Below are positions 12,369-18,778 of a stretch of DNA of 22,361 bases, piece by piece. A program made the position numbers and the translations under genes. The first letter of the stretch is position 1, and each line of letters opens with the position of its first letter. This DNA comes from UBA4644 sp964646225. Its GTDB lineage: Bacteria > Bacillota > Clostridia > Oscillospirales > Butyricicoccaceae. A model generated the notes under the pieces. That model was given only the letters and a program-made list of their open reading frames with translations, searched no databases and was not told where the DNA came from. The stretch lies in contig CAZYAD010000024.1 in assembly GCA_964646225.1 (NCBI GenBank), forward strand, positions 1 to 22,361. The letters are read 5' to 3'.

Positions 12369-13384
12369 TGGAGCTTTATGGAACGCTGGGCCCGGCCTGT
12401 GCGGAGGAGGAAACCCTGCGGAGAATGTTCCGGGCGGGAATGTGTGGCCTGCGGCTCAATCTCTCCCACCGCTCGCTGGCAGAAAGCGGCCCGTGGCTGG
12501 AGCAGGCCCGCCGTGCGGCGGCCGACTGCGGCAAAACGCCCCGGCTGCTGATGGATCTGCAGGGGCCGGAACTGCGCACCGGCAACACCGGGCCGGTGGA
12601 GCTGGAGGCCGGAAAGACCGGGCTCCCTCTGACGCTTCTGGCCCTGCCGGAGCCGCTGACGGAGCAGCTGTCACCGGGACAGACGCTGCTGCTGGACGAC
12701 GGGCGGCTGGAGCTTAGGGTGGAGGCGGGCGACTGCTTCCGAGTGCTCCGGGGCGGAACGCTGCTGCCGCGAAAGAGCGCGGCGGCGCCGGGGCTGGAGG
12801 TGTCCCTGCCTGCGCTGACCGGGGCCGACCGGGAAAATCTGCGGCTGGCGGCAGATGCAGGTATCACCGGCGTGATGCAGTCCTTTGTCCGCGGCCGCGA
12901 CGACCTGCTGGCTCTGCGGCAGGCGCTGGACAAGTGCGGCGGCAGGGACATCCGGCTGTTCGCCAAGGTGGAAAACCGGGCGGGGCTGGAAAGCCTGCCC
13001 CAGTGGATCGACCTGTGCGACACGGTGGTGATCGCCCGGGGCGATCTGGGCAATGCGGTGCCTTTGTGGCAGCTGCCCGCCGTGCAAAAGGAAATCGCCG
13101 CCCTGTGCCGGAAACGGAACCGGCCCTTTTTGGTGGTGACTCAGCTGCTGGCCTCCATGGAGACCCGGGCGGTGCCCACCCGGGCAGAGGTCAGCGACAT
13201 TTTCAACGCCGTGCTGGACGGAGCCGGGGCACTGATGCTCACCGGCGAGACGGCGGCCGGGCAGTGGCCTGCGGAGGCGATGGAATATCTCTGCCGCACC
13301 GCAGCGGCGGCCGAAGGCTTTTTACAACAGAAAGGTAGAATCGATTATGCAATATGTGGAAGTACGCACCCAGACCACCCATGA
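12365..13384 (+). CDS. Short pyruvate-kinase-like protein (barrel and B domain only)
   Basis: A 339-residue protein related to pyruvate kinase but about 130 residues shorter than the usual form. The TIM-barrel start LYGTLGPACAEEE (4-16), LRLNLSHRS (29-37) and DLQGPELRTG (64-73) are clear. A B domain spans about 68-150, ending VSLPALTGADRENL. Active-site residues are kept: Lys201 and Glu203 in AKVEN, Asp227 in ARGDLG, Thr259 in VVTQLL, and PTRAEVSDI with MLTGETAAG. The C-terminal domain carrying allosteric and tetramer contacts is absent. The usual Thr-Lys of 'DTKGPE' is replaced by Leu-Gln. It starts at ATG 12365 (ATGA overlap) and its last 38 bases overlap prmA. It may be an active minimal enzyme, a paralogue with another substrate, or a regulator. 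A second full-length pyk elsewhere in the genome is expected. Confidence 0.8.
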   Translation: MMELYGTLGPACAEEETLRRMFRAGMCGLRLNLSHRSLAESGPWLEQARRAAADCGKTPRLLMDLQGPELRTGNTGPVELEAGKTGLPLTLLALPEPLTEQLSPGQTLLLDDGRLELRVEAGDCFRVLRGGTLLPRKSAAAPGLEVSLPALTGADRENLRLAADAGITGVMQSFVRGRDDLLALRQALDKCGGRDIRLFAKVENRAGLESLPQWIDLCDTVVIARGDLGNAVPLWQLPAVQKEIAALCRKRNRPFLVVTQLLASMETRAVPTRAEVSDIFNAVLDGAGALMLTGETAAGQWPAEAMEYLCRTAAAAEGFLQQKGRIDYAICGSTHPDHP

Positions 13385-14318
13385 GGCCGCAGAGCTGCTG
13401 GCAGAGCTGCTGGCAGAGATCACCGGCGGCGCGCAGGTGGACGACCCCCAGACCATCGAGGAGTTTGTCAACGCACCGGTGAAACGGTGGGATTACATTG
13501 AGGAGCAGCTGTTCGACAACCCCCAGCGGGAGCCCTCGGTGAGCTGCTATCTGCCCCCCGATGCGGAGGGCGAGCGGATGCTGCGGGAGATGGGCCAGCT
13601 GCTGGCGCAGCTGAAGGAGCAGGACGAGAGCGGCTTTTACGGCAGCCTGAAGCTGGAGGTCTCTCAGGTCAAAAGCGAGGACTGGGAGAACAACTGGAAG
13701 CAGTATTACAAGCCCTTTGATGTGGGGCAGCGGCTGCATGTCTGTCCCAGCTGGGAGCAGGATGTGCTGCCGGAGGGACGGGTGCTGCTGACCATGGATC
13801 CGGCCTCCAGCTTTGGCACCGGCAGTCATGCCACCACGCGGATGTGCATGGAGCAGCTGGATCAGCTGGAACTGGCGGGAAAGAAGATCCTGGATGTGGG
13901 CTGCGGCAGCGGCATTCTGGCCTGTACCGCGCTGCTGTTGGGCGGCAGCCACGCCACGGCCTGTGATATCGAGGAAAATGCCATGACGGTGACCGCCGAA
14001 AATATGGCGAAAAATCACCTGGGAGCCGATCGGTATCGCACCTTCTGCGGCGACCTGCTGTCCGATCCGGCCCTGCGGCAGACCTTTGCCGAGGACGGCC
14101 CCTACGGCGTCATCCTGGCAAACATCGTGGCAGATGTGCTGATGGCCATGTCTCCCTATCTGCCCGGCTGGCTGAAGGATGACGGGCACCTGATCCTCTC
14201 CGGCATCATCGATACCCGGGCGCAGGAGGTGCGGGACACCTTCCTCCGGGTGGGCATGGTCATCGAAAACGAGATCGCCCGGGACGGCTGGGTCATGCTT
14301 TGCTGCCGGAAGGCATGA
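13347..14318 (+). CDS. prmA: PrmA, ribosomal protein L11 methyltransferase
   Basis: A 323-residue SAM-dependent methyltransferase that trimethylates ribosomal protein L11 (RplK). The N-terminal substrate-recognition domain (1-about 100) is followed by a linker with DWENNWKQYYKPF (112-124). Then come the family hallmark DPASSFGTGSHATTR (151-165), the SAM-binding loop ILDVGCGSGI (181-190), the CDIEE acidic motif (206-210) and NIVADVL (259-265), where PrmA has its conserved NI(L/V)A. The start ATG at 13347 follows AAAGGTAG and lies inside the end of the pyruvate-kinase-like gene. Pairing of prmA with rsmE immediately downstream is very common in Firmicutes and supports both calls. Length is normal. 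Confidence 0.95.
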   Translation: MQYVEVRTQTTHEAAELLAELLAEITGGAQVDDPQTIEEFVNAPVKRWDYIEEQLFDNPQREPSVSCYLPPDAEGERMLREMGQLLAQLKEQDESGFYGSLKLEVSQVKSEDWENNWKQYYKPFDVGQRLHVCPSWEQDVLPEGRVLLTMDPASSFGTGSHATTRMCMEQLDQLELAGKKILDVGCGSGILACTALLLGGSHATACDIEENAMTVTAENMAKNHLGADRYRTFCGDLLSDPALRQTFAEDGPYGVILANIVADVLMAMSPYLPGWLKDDGHLILSGIIDTRAQEVRDTFLRVGMVIENEIARDGWVMLCCRKA

Positions 14319-14352
14319 AAATCTGAAAATTTCTTAACTTTTTGATTTTCCA

Positions 14353-14381
14353 TGGACAAATGGGGAAGGATTTGGTATAAT
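14353..14381 (+). promoter_or_regulatory. Sigma-A promoter upstream of rsmE
   Basis: TGGACA (14353-14358), 17-base spacer, TATAAT (14376-14381). It gives rsmE and the following membrane protein their own transcription start in the 86-base gap after prmA. No strong terminator separates prmA from it. Confidence 0.75.
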
Positions 14382-14404
14382 CATAAAATGCGAGGAGAGT
14401 CCAT

Positions 14405-15148
14405 ATGCGCTTTTTTGTGACAGAGGAGCGGGTCTCCGGCGGGTCAATCGACCTGGAACCGACAGACGCGCAGCATATTGCCCGGGTTTTGCGGATGCGT
14501 CCCGGGGAGGAGATCACCGTCTGCTGCGGCGACGGACAGGCCTGGCGCTGCGTGCTGGAGCAGGTGGAAAAGAACCGGGTCATCGCGCGCCAGCTGGTGG
14601 CAGAGCCGTTTGACAACGAGCCCACCGCCTTTGTGACGGTGTATGCCGGACTTTCCAAGGGTGACCGCTTTGATTATCTCATCCAGAAATCGGTGGAGTG
14701 CGGCGTTTCCCATATCGTGCCCTTTACCTCGCAGCACTGTGTCGTGCGGCTGGAGGAGCGGGATCTGGAGAAAAAGCGCCAGCGCTATGCCCGCATTGCT
14801 CTTGAGGCCTCCAAGCAGTGCCAGCGCTCCCGCGCGGTAACGGTTGGGGAGATCGTCTCCTTCGACCGGGCGCTGGAGCAGGCGGCGCAGTCCGATTGCG
14901 GCCTGTTTCTTTATGAAAAGGAGCAGCAGCGCAGCCTTTCTTCCGTGCTGCATGGCCGGAAGGGGGGGCGCTTTGCCGTGGTGACCGGGCCGGAGGGCGG
15001 CTTTTCGCCCCGGGAGGCGGTGCTGGCGCAGGAGGCCGGGCTGGAATGCGTGTCCATCGGGCCGCGGATCCTGCGGTGCGAGACCGCGCCGGTGGCGGCG
15101 CTGTGCGCCATTATGTATGAGACAGGTAACTTTGATATCGGAGAGTGA
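14405..15148 (+). CDS. rsmE: RsmE, 16S rRNA (uracil-1498-N3)-methyltransferase
   Basis: A 247-residue SPOUT-class methyltransferase that modifies U1498 of 16S rRNA. The PUA-like N-terminal domain (MRFFVTEER..., DAQHIARVLRMRPGEEI) is followed by the SPOUT domain: LSKGDRFDYLIQKSVECGV (83-101) and the C-terminal knot with VVTGPEGGFSPRE (192-204) and SIGPRILRCETAP (217-229), both diagnostic. The ribosome binding site GAGGAGAG lies before ATG 14405. It follows prmA, and a membrane protein gene starts six bases after its stop. Confidence 0.96.
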   Translation: MRFFVTEERVSGGSIDLEPTDAQHIARVLRMRPGEEITVCCGDGQAWRCVLEQVEKNRVIARQLVAEPFDNEPTAFVTVYAGLSKGDRFDYLIQKSVECGVSHIVPFTSQHCVVRLEERDLEKKRQRYARIALEASKQCQRSRAVTVGEIVSFDRALEQAAQSDCGLFLYEKEQQRSLSSVLHGRKGGRFAVVTGPEGGFSPREAVLAQEAGLECVSIGPRILRCETAPVAALCAIMYETGNFDIGE

Positions 15149-15154
15149 GTTTCG

Positions 15155-15925
15155 TTGAACGAGAACAACTGGAAGCAGAAGCAGAACCACAAGCAAAAGC
15201 AGAGACAGAAGCAGGACTTGGCGGCCCGCCGCATTCTGGCGGTTTTCCTGATGGCCGCGCTGGTACTGTGGGGAATGTCTTTTCTGTATGAAAAAATGAC
15301 CTTCGGCACCACCTTTATGCAGGGGCAGATTGCCAACAACGCCCTGATGGCCGTCAGTGCCGTGGCTGCGGTGGTGCTGCTGATCGTCTATTTTGCCGCG
15401 AAGAAGCGGGGCAGTCTTCGGACGGACCGGGTGTTGAACAGCGGCTTCTTTGCCCTGTGTGCTCTGGCTGTCTGCGTCAGCAGCTGTGTTCTGGCGCTGG
15501 ATTACTACAACGGAATGCACATCCTGTATGTGTTTTTGCCGGTGGCTGCCGTGCTGTATCTGGTTTATTATGTGTATGAGCGGCAGTTTTTCACCTTCTG
15601 TGTGGCATCTGCGGCCTCCATTTGCGGCGCCTGGTGCTGCTATGCCGGTGCGCGGGAGCGGCTGCCGGTGCTGGCGCTGGCCGCTGTGCTGTGCCTGATC
15701 CCCGCCGTGCTGGCGCTGCTGGGCAAGGGCCGGCTGCAGAGCCTGACCGAGCAGGTGCTGGGCGGGCAGTTTGATCTCCGGTATACCTTGGCGGCCTATC
15801 TGGGGATGCTGGTGCTGCTGGCGGCGGCTGCGCTGCTGGGCGGAAAGGCAGCCCTGATCGTTACACTGTTTATGGGCGCTTATCTGCTGGCCTCGGCGGT
15901 GTATTACACCATTAAGGCAATGTGA
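15155..15925 (+). CDS. Hypothetical polytopic membrane protein with a Lys/Gln-rich N-terminus
   Basis: A 256-residue membrane protein that I do not recognise. The first 21 residues are unusually polar and repetitive (KQKQNHKQKQRQKQ, residues 7-20) and probably cytoplasmic. About seven or eight hydrophobic helices follow (roughly 28-44, 61-81, 95-113, 121-140, 144-160, 168-185, 212-229, 232-250). The start is taken as TTG 15155, ten bases after GGAGAG; no ATG start is available near the beginning of the frame without losing the first membrane helix. It lies six bases after rsmE and is probably cotranscribed. The polar N-terminus could bind RNA or phospholipid head groups, which is speculation. 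No function assigned. Confidence 0.75.
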   Translation: MNENNWKQKQNHKQKQRQKQDLAARRILAVFLMAALVLWGMSFLYEKMTFGTTFMQGQIANNALMAVSAVAAVVLLIVYFAAKKRGSLRTDRVLNSGFFALCALAVCVSSCVLALDYYNGMHILYVFLPVAAVLYLVYYVYERQFFTFCVASAASICGAWCCYAGARERLPVLALAAVLCLIPAVLALLGKGRLQSLTEQVLGGQFDLRYTLAAYLGMLVLLAAAALLGGKAALIVTLFMGAYLLASAVYYTIKAM

Positions 15926-15960
15926 TAATTTGGAAATCGTCGTTTTTTGAAAAAAACCTC

Positions 15961-15989
15961 TTGACAAACGGGCCGTATTCTCGTATAAT
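15961..15989 (+). promoter_or_regulatory. Perfect consensus promoter of the tRNA operon
   Basis: TTGACA (15961-15966), 17-base spacer, TATAAT (15984-15989), the strong form expected for stable RNA. The short leader contains a small hairpin (CTTGC 15994-15998 with GCAAG 16007-16011). The -35 region is identical over 14 bases (CTTGACAAACGGGC) to that of the feo promoter. Confidence 0.92.
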
Positions 15990-16021
15990 AAATCTTGCTT
16001 GTTACGGCAAGCGAACGGAAT

Positions 16022-16098
16022 GGCGGCGTAGCTCAGTTGGCTAGAGCATCCGGTTCATACCCGGCAGGTCGTAGGTTCAAGTCCCACCGCCGCTACCA
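16022..16098 (+). tRNA. tRNA-Met (anticodon CAT, elongator type)
   Basis: Full 77-nt cloverleaf with encoded CCA. Acceptor GGCGGCG pairs with CGCCGCT (G-U at the first pair), D stem GCTC/GAGC, anticodon loop TTCATAC and T loop TTCAAGT. The overall sequence is very close to Bacillus-type elongator tRNA-Met (GGCGG.GTAGCTCAG...CCGCCGCTACCA). The first acceptor pair and absence of the initiator's mismatched C1 and GGG stem argue against fMet. A tRNA-Ile2 (lysidine) identity is less likely. One A-C mismatch sits in the T stem. Confidence 0.95.
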
Positions 16099-16102
16099 TT
16101 TC

Positions 16103-16177
16103 GGCCCGTTGGTCAAGAGGTCAAGACACCGCCCTTTCACGGCGGAATCATGGGTTCGATTCCCGTACGGGTCACCA
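16103..16177 (+). tRNA. tRNA-Glu (anticodon TTC)
   Basis: A 75-nt cloverleaf with encoded CCA. Acceptor GGCCCGT/ACGGGTC, anticodon stem CCGCC/GGCGG with loop CTTTCAC, T arm with TTCGATT. It lies four bases after tRNA-Met and shares its promoter. Confidence 0.96.
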
Positions 16178-16181
16178 TTTC

Positions 16182-16203
16182 GGGACGCCGTTCGAGGCGT
16201 CCC
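16182..16203 (+). other. Hairpin between tRNA-Glu and tRNA-Val
   Basis: Perfect 8-bp stem GGGACGCC/GGCGTCCC with loop GTTCGA and no T run. It is therefore more likely a processing or spacing structure in the polycistronic precursor than a terminator. Confidence 0.6.
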
Positions 16204-16214
16204 ACCCTTATTCC

Positions 16215-16291
16215 GGAGACTTAGCTCAGCTGGTTAGAGCGTTCGCCTCACACGCGAGAGGTCATGGGTTCGAGTCCCCTAGTCTCCACCA
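16215..16291 (+). tRNA. tRNA-Val (anticodon CAC)
   Basis: A 77-nt cloverleaf with encoded CCA. Acceptor GGAGACT/AGTCTCC, D stem GCTC/GAGC, anticodon stem TTCGC/GCGAG with loop CTCACAC giving anticodon CAC, T loop TTCGAGT. It is the last tRNA of the operon, ten bases before the terminator stem. Confidence 0.95.
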
Positions 16292-16300
16292 GAGAGGAGA

Positions 16301-16333
16301 AAGCCCGCAATCGTTGAGATTGCGGGCTTTTTC
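16301..16333 (+). terminator. Rho-independent terminator of the tRNA operon
   Basis: AAGCCCGCAATC (16301-16312), loop GTTGA, complement at 16318-16329, then TTTTC. Confidence 0.92.
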
Positions 16334-16409
16334 TTGTAAATATTTCTGTTTTTCCTGCCACTGTGCACACAAAGTCCACACGAAATCTACATGAGCAGGG
16401 ACGGAGAAT

Positions 16410-16446
16410 GCCCCCGGGATGCCAGGCATCGCCGGGGGCGTTTTTT
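16410..16446 (+). terminator. Second, strong GC-rich terminator hairpin downstream of the tRNA operon
   Basis: GCCCCCGGGATG pairs with CATC-(G bulge)-CCGGGGGC, followed by TTTTTT on the plus strand. It lies 16 bases past the end of the minus-strand membrane protein gene (stop at 16462) and can also fold in that transcript, though without a T run there. The plus-strand transcript it would end is either tRNA read-through or something starting in 16334-16409. No gene is visible there. Confidence 0.75.
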
Positions 16447-16461
16447 GTGCAATGCAGCCGA

Positions 16462-17193
16462 TTATCCGGCAAAGGGGCTGGTCTCGATCACCCGATGCAG
16501 ACGGGGCCGGTTGTGGATGCTGTGGTTATAGGCGTTGTCCAGCCAGTATTCCACCAGCTCCTGATAGATCTCGGTGAGCAGCTCTCCCAGATAATGCTTC
16601 TCGTGGAGATCAAGATTGTACAGATCGGTGCGGCAGTCCAGTTCCTCCCACAAAAGATAGATCTTCATCACCAGCTCAGTAAACTCGCTGGACTGGGTCA
16701 GAGCCGGGTTTTCCAGAATGTTGCGGTAGTAGCTGTGCCGCTCATCCAGGTGATAATGCAGACTGAAATAGTCAACCTGCTCTACATTCAGATGGAAGGG
16801 GTAGTCCTTCAGCTGGATCTTGGCGGCCTGATAATCCGCTGACCGCCAGTCCATTGTCACCTGCAAAATGCCGGCCAGTTGGGAATAATCTGGATCAAAT
16901 GCAGACAGATAGCGCAGCATATTGCCACCGGACTCGTTGAAAAAGAGGGTCTCGATGATGGAAAGCTTGCTCTGGCTTTCTTCCTCGTGGGCCTTGTCAA
17001 TGATACGGTCAAAGAACAGGGTCACCAGAATGACCTCCAGCGGCATGCCCGCCAGATCGTGGAGGAAAAAGATCCCAATATGGTGCAGATCGCGGAAGAT
17101 CAGATAATGCAGCAGATACAGCAGACCGGAGGTACACAGCAGCAGCACCACGATCTGCTTCATGGTCAGCTTGTGGGCGAATGGATGCTTCAT
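16462..17193 (-). CDS. Hypothetical membrane protein with two N-terminal TM helices
   Basis: A 243-residue protein that I do not recognise. Two hydrophobic segments (about 13-32, IVVLLLCTSGLLYLLHYLIF, and 38-61, HIGIFFLHDLAGMPLEVILVTLFF) form a membrane hairpin. A cytoplasmic domain of about 180 residues follows, rich in aromatic and charged residues (RYLSAFDPDYSQLAGIL, LNVEQVDYFSLHYHLDER, LLWEELDCRTDLYNLDLH). No catalytic motif stands out. Ribosome binding site AAAGGAG before ATG 17193. It starts 23 bases after the stop of the C39-like gene, so the two are probably one operon. This layout resembles small bacterial membrane proteins with a 2TM anchor and a soluble sensor or effector domain, but no function is claimed. 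Confidence 0.75.
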   Translation of the reverse strand: MKHPFAHKLTMKQIVVLLLCTSGLLYLLHYLIFRDLHHIGIFFLHDLAGMPLEVILVTLFFDRIIDKAHEEESQSKLSIIETLFFNESGGNMLRYLSAFDPDYSQLAGILQVTMDWRSADYQAAKIQLKDYPFHLNVEQVDYFSLHYHLDERHSYYRNILENPALTQSSEFTELVMKIYLLWEELDCRTDLYNLDLHEKHYLGELLTEIYQELVEYWLDNAYNHSIHNRPRLHRVIETSPFAG

Positions 17194-17216
17194 CGGGACG
17201 GCTCCTTTCTTCGCGC

Positions 17217-18605
17217 TTACAGGTCACTCATCCGCAGCTGCGCGGTGTAAGTGATGCCCCGGTCATTGATGATGAACACATGAAGAGCGGCCCGTTCTCC
17301 CAGCGGGCTGAGGCGCAGCATGGCCTTGGCCGGAAGGAAGATGTTGCCGTTGGCCGTTACCTTGGTGTACCAGAAGGGGCGGTTGGCCGTGGTGGGGTAC
17401 AGATAGGGGTCATCCATGTAATAGGCCACGATTCCGGTGCAGCAGCGGCGGCCGCCGTTGAAGTGGGGATCCAGCGGCAGCTCCTGGCCGTCCACCTCCA
17501 GCAGGAACTCATCGCCGAAGTTAGTGGGCTTGAGCTTTGCAGGGACGCGATAGGGACTGCCGGAGCCCGCACCGGGCAGCCGGGGCCGGACGATGTACAT
17601 CATGCCGCTCCAGGCCTTGACAAACTGCTCCAGGGGATAGCGGCGGGGGGCCTGACTGTCGGGATTGCCGTAGGAATCGTTTACCAGCAGCCATTCACGG
17701 CCCTCGGCGTCCACCTCCAGACCGCGGGCGGTGAGCAGGTGACCGTTGGTAAAGCCGGGGGTGTTTTCCACATAGGGAGCGTGGGCGGTGGCGCGCTCGG
17801 GAGTGTTGGAATAGGCGGCGTTGACACCGATGGGATGGCCCTTTTTCAGTTCGGCCCGAAGCTGGTCGGGATTGCCGAAGGAAAGCCAGGTCTCAAAGCC
17901 GAAGCTGCCGGCCATCGCCATGGTGAAGGCCCAGTTGCCGTGGCCCCGATAGGTGTGATCCCAGCAGGCCATGGCGGCCTCCTCGGGCAGCAGATCGGCG
18001 CCCATGGAGTTCATCTGCACAGTGGCGGTGGTGGCGGAGCACATTCCAAAGCCGATGTTGGGATCCCTGATGCCCTGGCAATAGGCCGGGGCGGGGTTGT
18101 CCAGGCTGCACTTGGGCTCCACATTGGGGAAGCGGTCTTCGGCGCTGAGGCGGGTCGTGGCAGCCACCAGACGCAGCACGGGGGCGGCAGCCCCCTCTTC
18201 ACGGTGGAGCACGACCTTCAGCTGAAGGGCCTTACCGGTGTGCTCCTCCTTGAGGGACAGGGTGTCGGTCTCTACCGTGGCGATGCCGCCATCGGTCTCG
18301 TTCAGGCTGCCGCGCTTGACAAAAGGCCCCCAAACGCCCCAACTCAGCCAGTCAGACCACTGGCACTGCTGATCCTGCACGCGGCAGAAGGTCTCGGACC
18401 AGGTGCCGGCGGGGACATCGGTGTTCCAGCTGCAAACCACGGTGGAAAAATCGTCCATGTGGACCACGGGAGAGACAAAGCTGCCCTGCTGGCAGTCGTC
18501 TGCCAGCACCAGTGCGCCGCGGCCGATGGCCTCATCCGGCCGGAGATGCTCACAGCTGCCTGCGGCAAAATCGCGGCCACAGGCGAAAAGGATGGTATTG
18601 TTCAT
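17217..18605 (-). CDS. C39-like cysteine peptidase-fold protein without a signal peptide
   Basis: A 462-residue protein in three parts. Residues 1 to about 150 form a beta-rich N-terminal region containing QWSDWLSWGVWGPFVKRG (82-99), the 'sEWl.WGvW.pf' stretch seen in front of some C39-like peptidase domains. A peptidase_C39-like domain spans about 170-345, with Cys189 in GFGMCSATTATVQMN, His289 in FTNGHLLTARGL and Asn309-Asp310 in LLVNDSYGNP as the likely catalytic set. A C-terminal beta-rich region covers about 350-462. No N-terminal signal or membrane helix is seen from the chosen ATG 18605 (AGGAGCG nine bases upstream). Relatives I recall are secreted, so a cytoplasmic form is notable. 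A membrane protein gene follows 23 bases later. The substrate is unknown. Confidence 0.75.
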   Translation of the reverse strand: MNNTILFACGRDFAAGSCEHLRPDEAIGRGALVLADDCQQGSFVSPVVHMDDFSTVVCSWNTDVPAGTWSETFCRVQDQQCQWSDWLSWGVWGPFVKRGSLNETDGGIATVETDTLSLKEEHTGKALQLKVVLHREEGAAAPVLRLVAATTRLSAEDRFPNVEPKCSLDNPAPAYCQGIRDPNIGFGMCSATTATVQMNSMGADLLPEEAAMACWDHTYRGHGNWAFTMAMAGSFGFETWLSFGNPDQLRAELKKGHPIGVNAAYSNTPERATAHAPYVENTPGFTNGHLLTARGLEVDAEGREWLLVNDSYGNPDSQAPRRYPLEQFVKAWSGMMYIVRPRLPGAGSGSPYRVPAKLKPTNFGDEFLLEVDGQELPLDPHFNGGRRCCTGIVAYYMDDPYLYPTTANRPFWYTKVTANGNIFLPAKAMLRLSPLGERAALHVFIINDRGITYTAQLRMSDL

Positions 18606-18638
18606 AAAAAACGCTCCTGTATGGTTTTGGTTAAACTC

Positions 18639-18667
18639 ATTATACAACACAAATACCCGGCTGAAAA
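18639..18667 (-). promoter_or_regulatory. Sigma-A promoter of the C39-like gene
   Basis: Minus strand: TTTTCA (18662-18667), 17-base spacer, perfect TATAAT (18639-18644). The -35 element is weak. Its position rules out the longer reading of the C39-like frame that would begin at 18692. Confidence 0.65.
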
Positions 18668-18721
18668 GAGGAATTCCAGAAAAAAGCTGCAAAATGTGCA
18701 GGAAAATAACGAACTTACCCG

Positions 18722-18750
18722 TTGCGCCGGCCGGGTGGATGGTGTATGAT
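18722..18750 (+). promoter_or_regulatory. Sigma-A promoter of nrdR
   Basis: TTGCGC (18722-18727), 17-base spacer, TATGAT (18745-18750), 28 bases before the nrdR start. Divergent from the C39-like gene promoter. No NrdR box was recognised. Confidence 0.7.
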
Positions 18751-18778
18751 AGGAAAAAAGGAAGAAAGAGGTGCCGCT

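Noticed and set aside
14444..15967. Minus-strand frame opposite rsmE and the membrane protein
   Set aside because: Spans two genes and a promoter on the other strand; composition and lack of start signals show it is a shadow.
15995..16237. Plus-strand frame across the tRNA cluster
   Set aside because: Reads through three tRNA genes (GGVAQLARASGSYPAGRRFK type artefact).
16248..16472. Minus-strand frame ending in ETRGLEPMTSRV across tRNA-Val
   Set aside because: It reads through the antisense of a tRNA and its terminator; this kind of ending is a recurrent artefact of translating tRNA genes.
18606..18692. Longer N-terminus for the C39-like protein
   Set aside because: The extension covers the TATAAT promoter element and the ribosome binding site; the ATG at 18605 is better supported.
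17181..18749. Plus-strand frame opposite the C39-like gene
   Set aside because: Gly/His/Gln-rich shadow spanning two promoters; no ribosome binding site.
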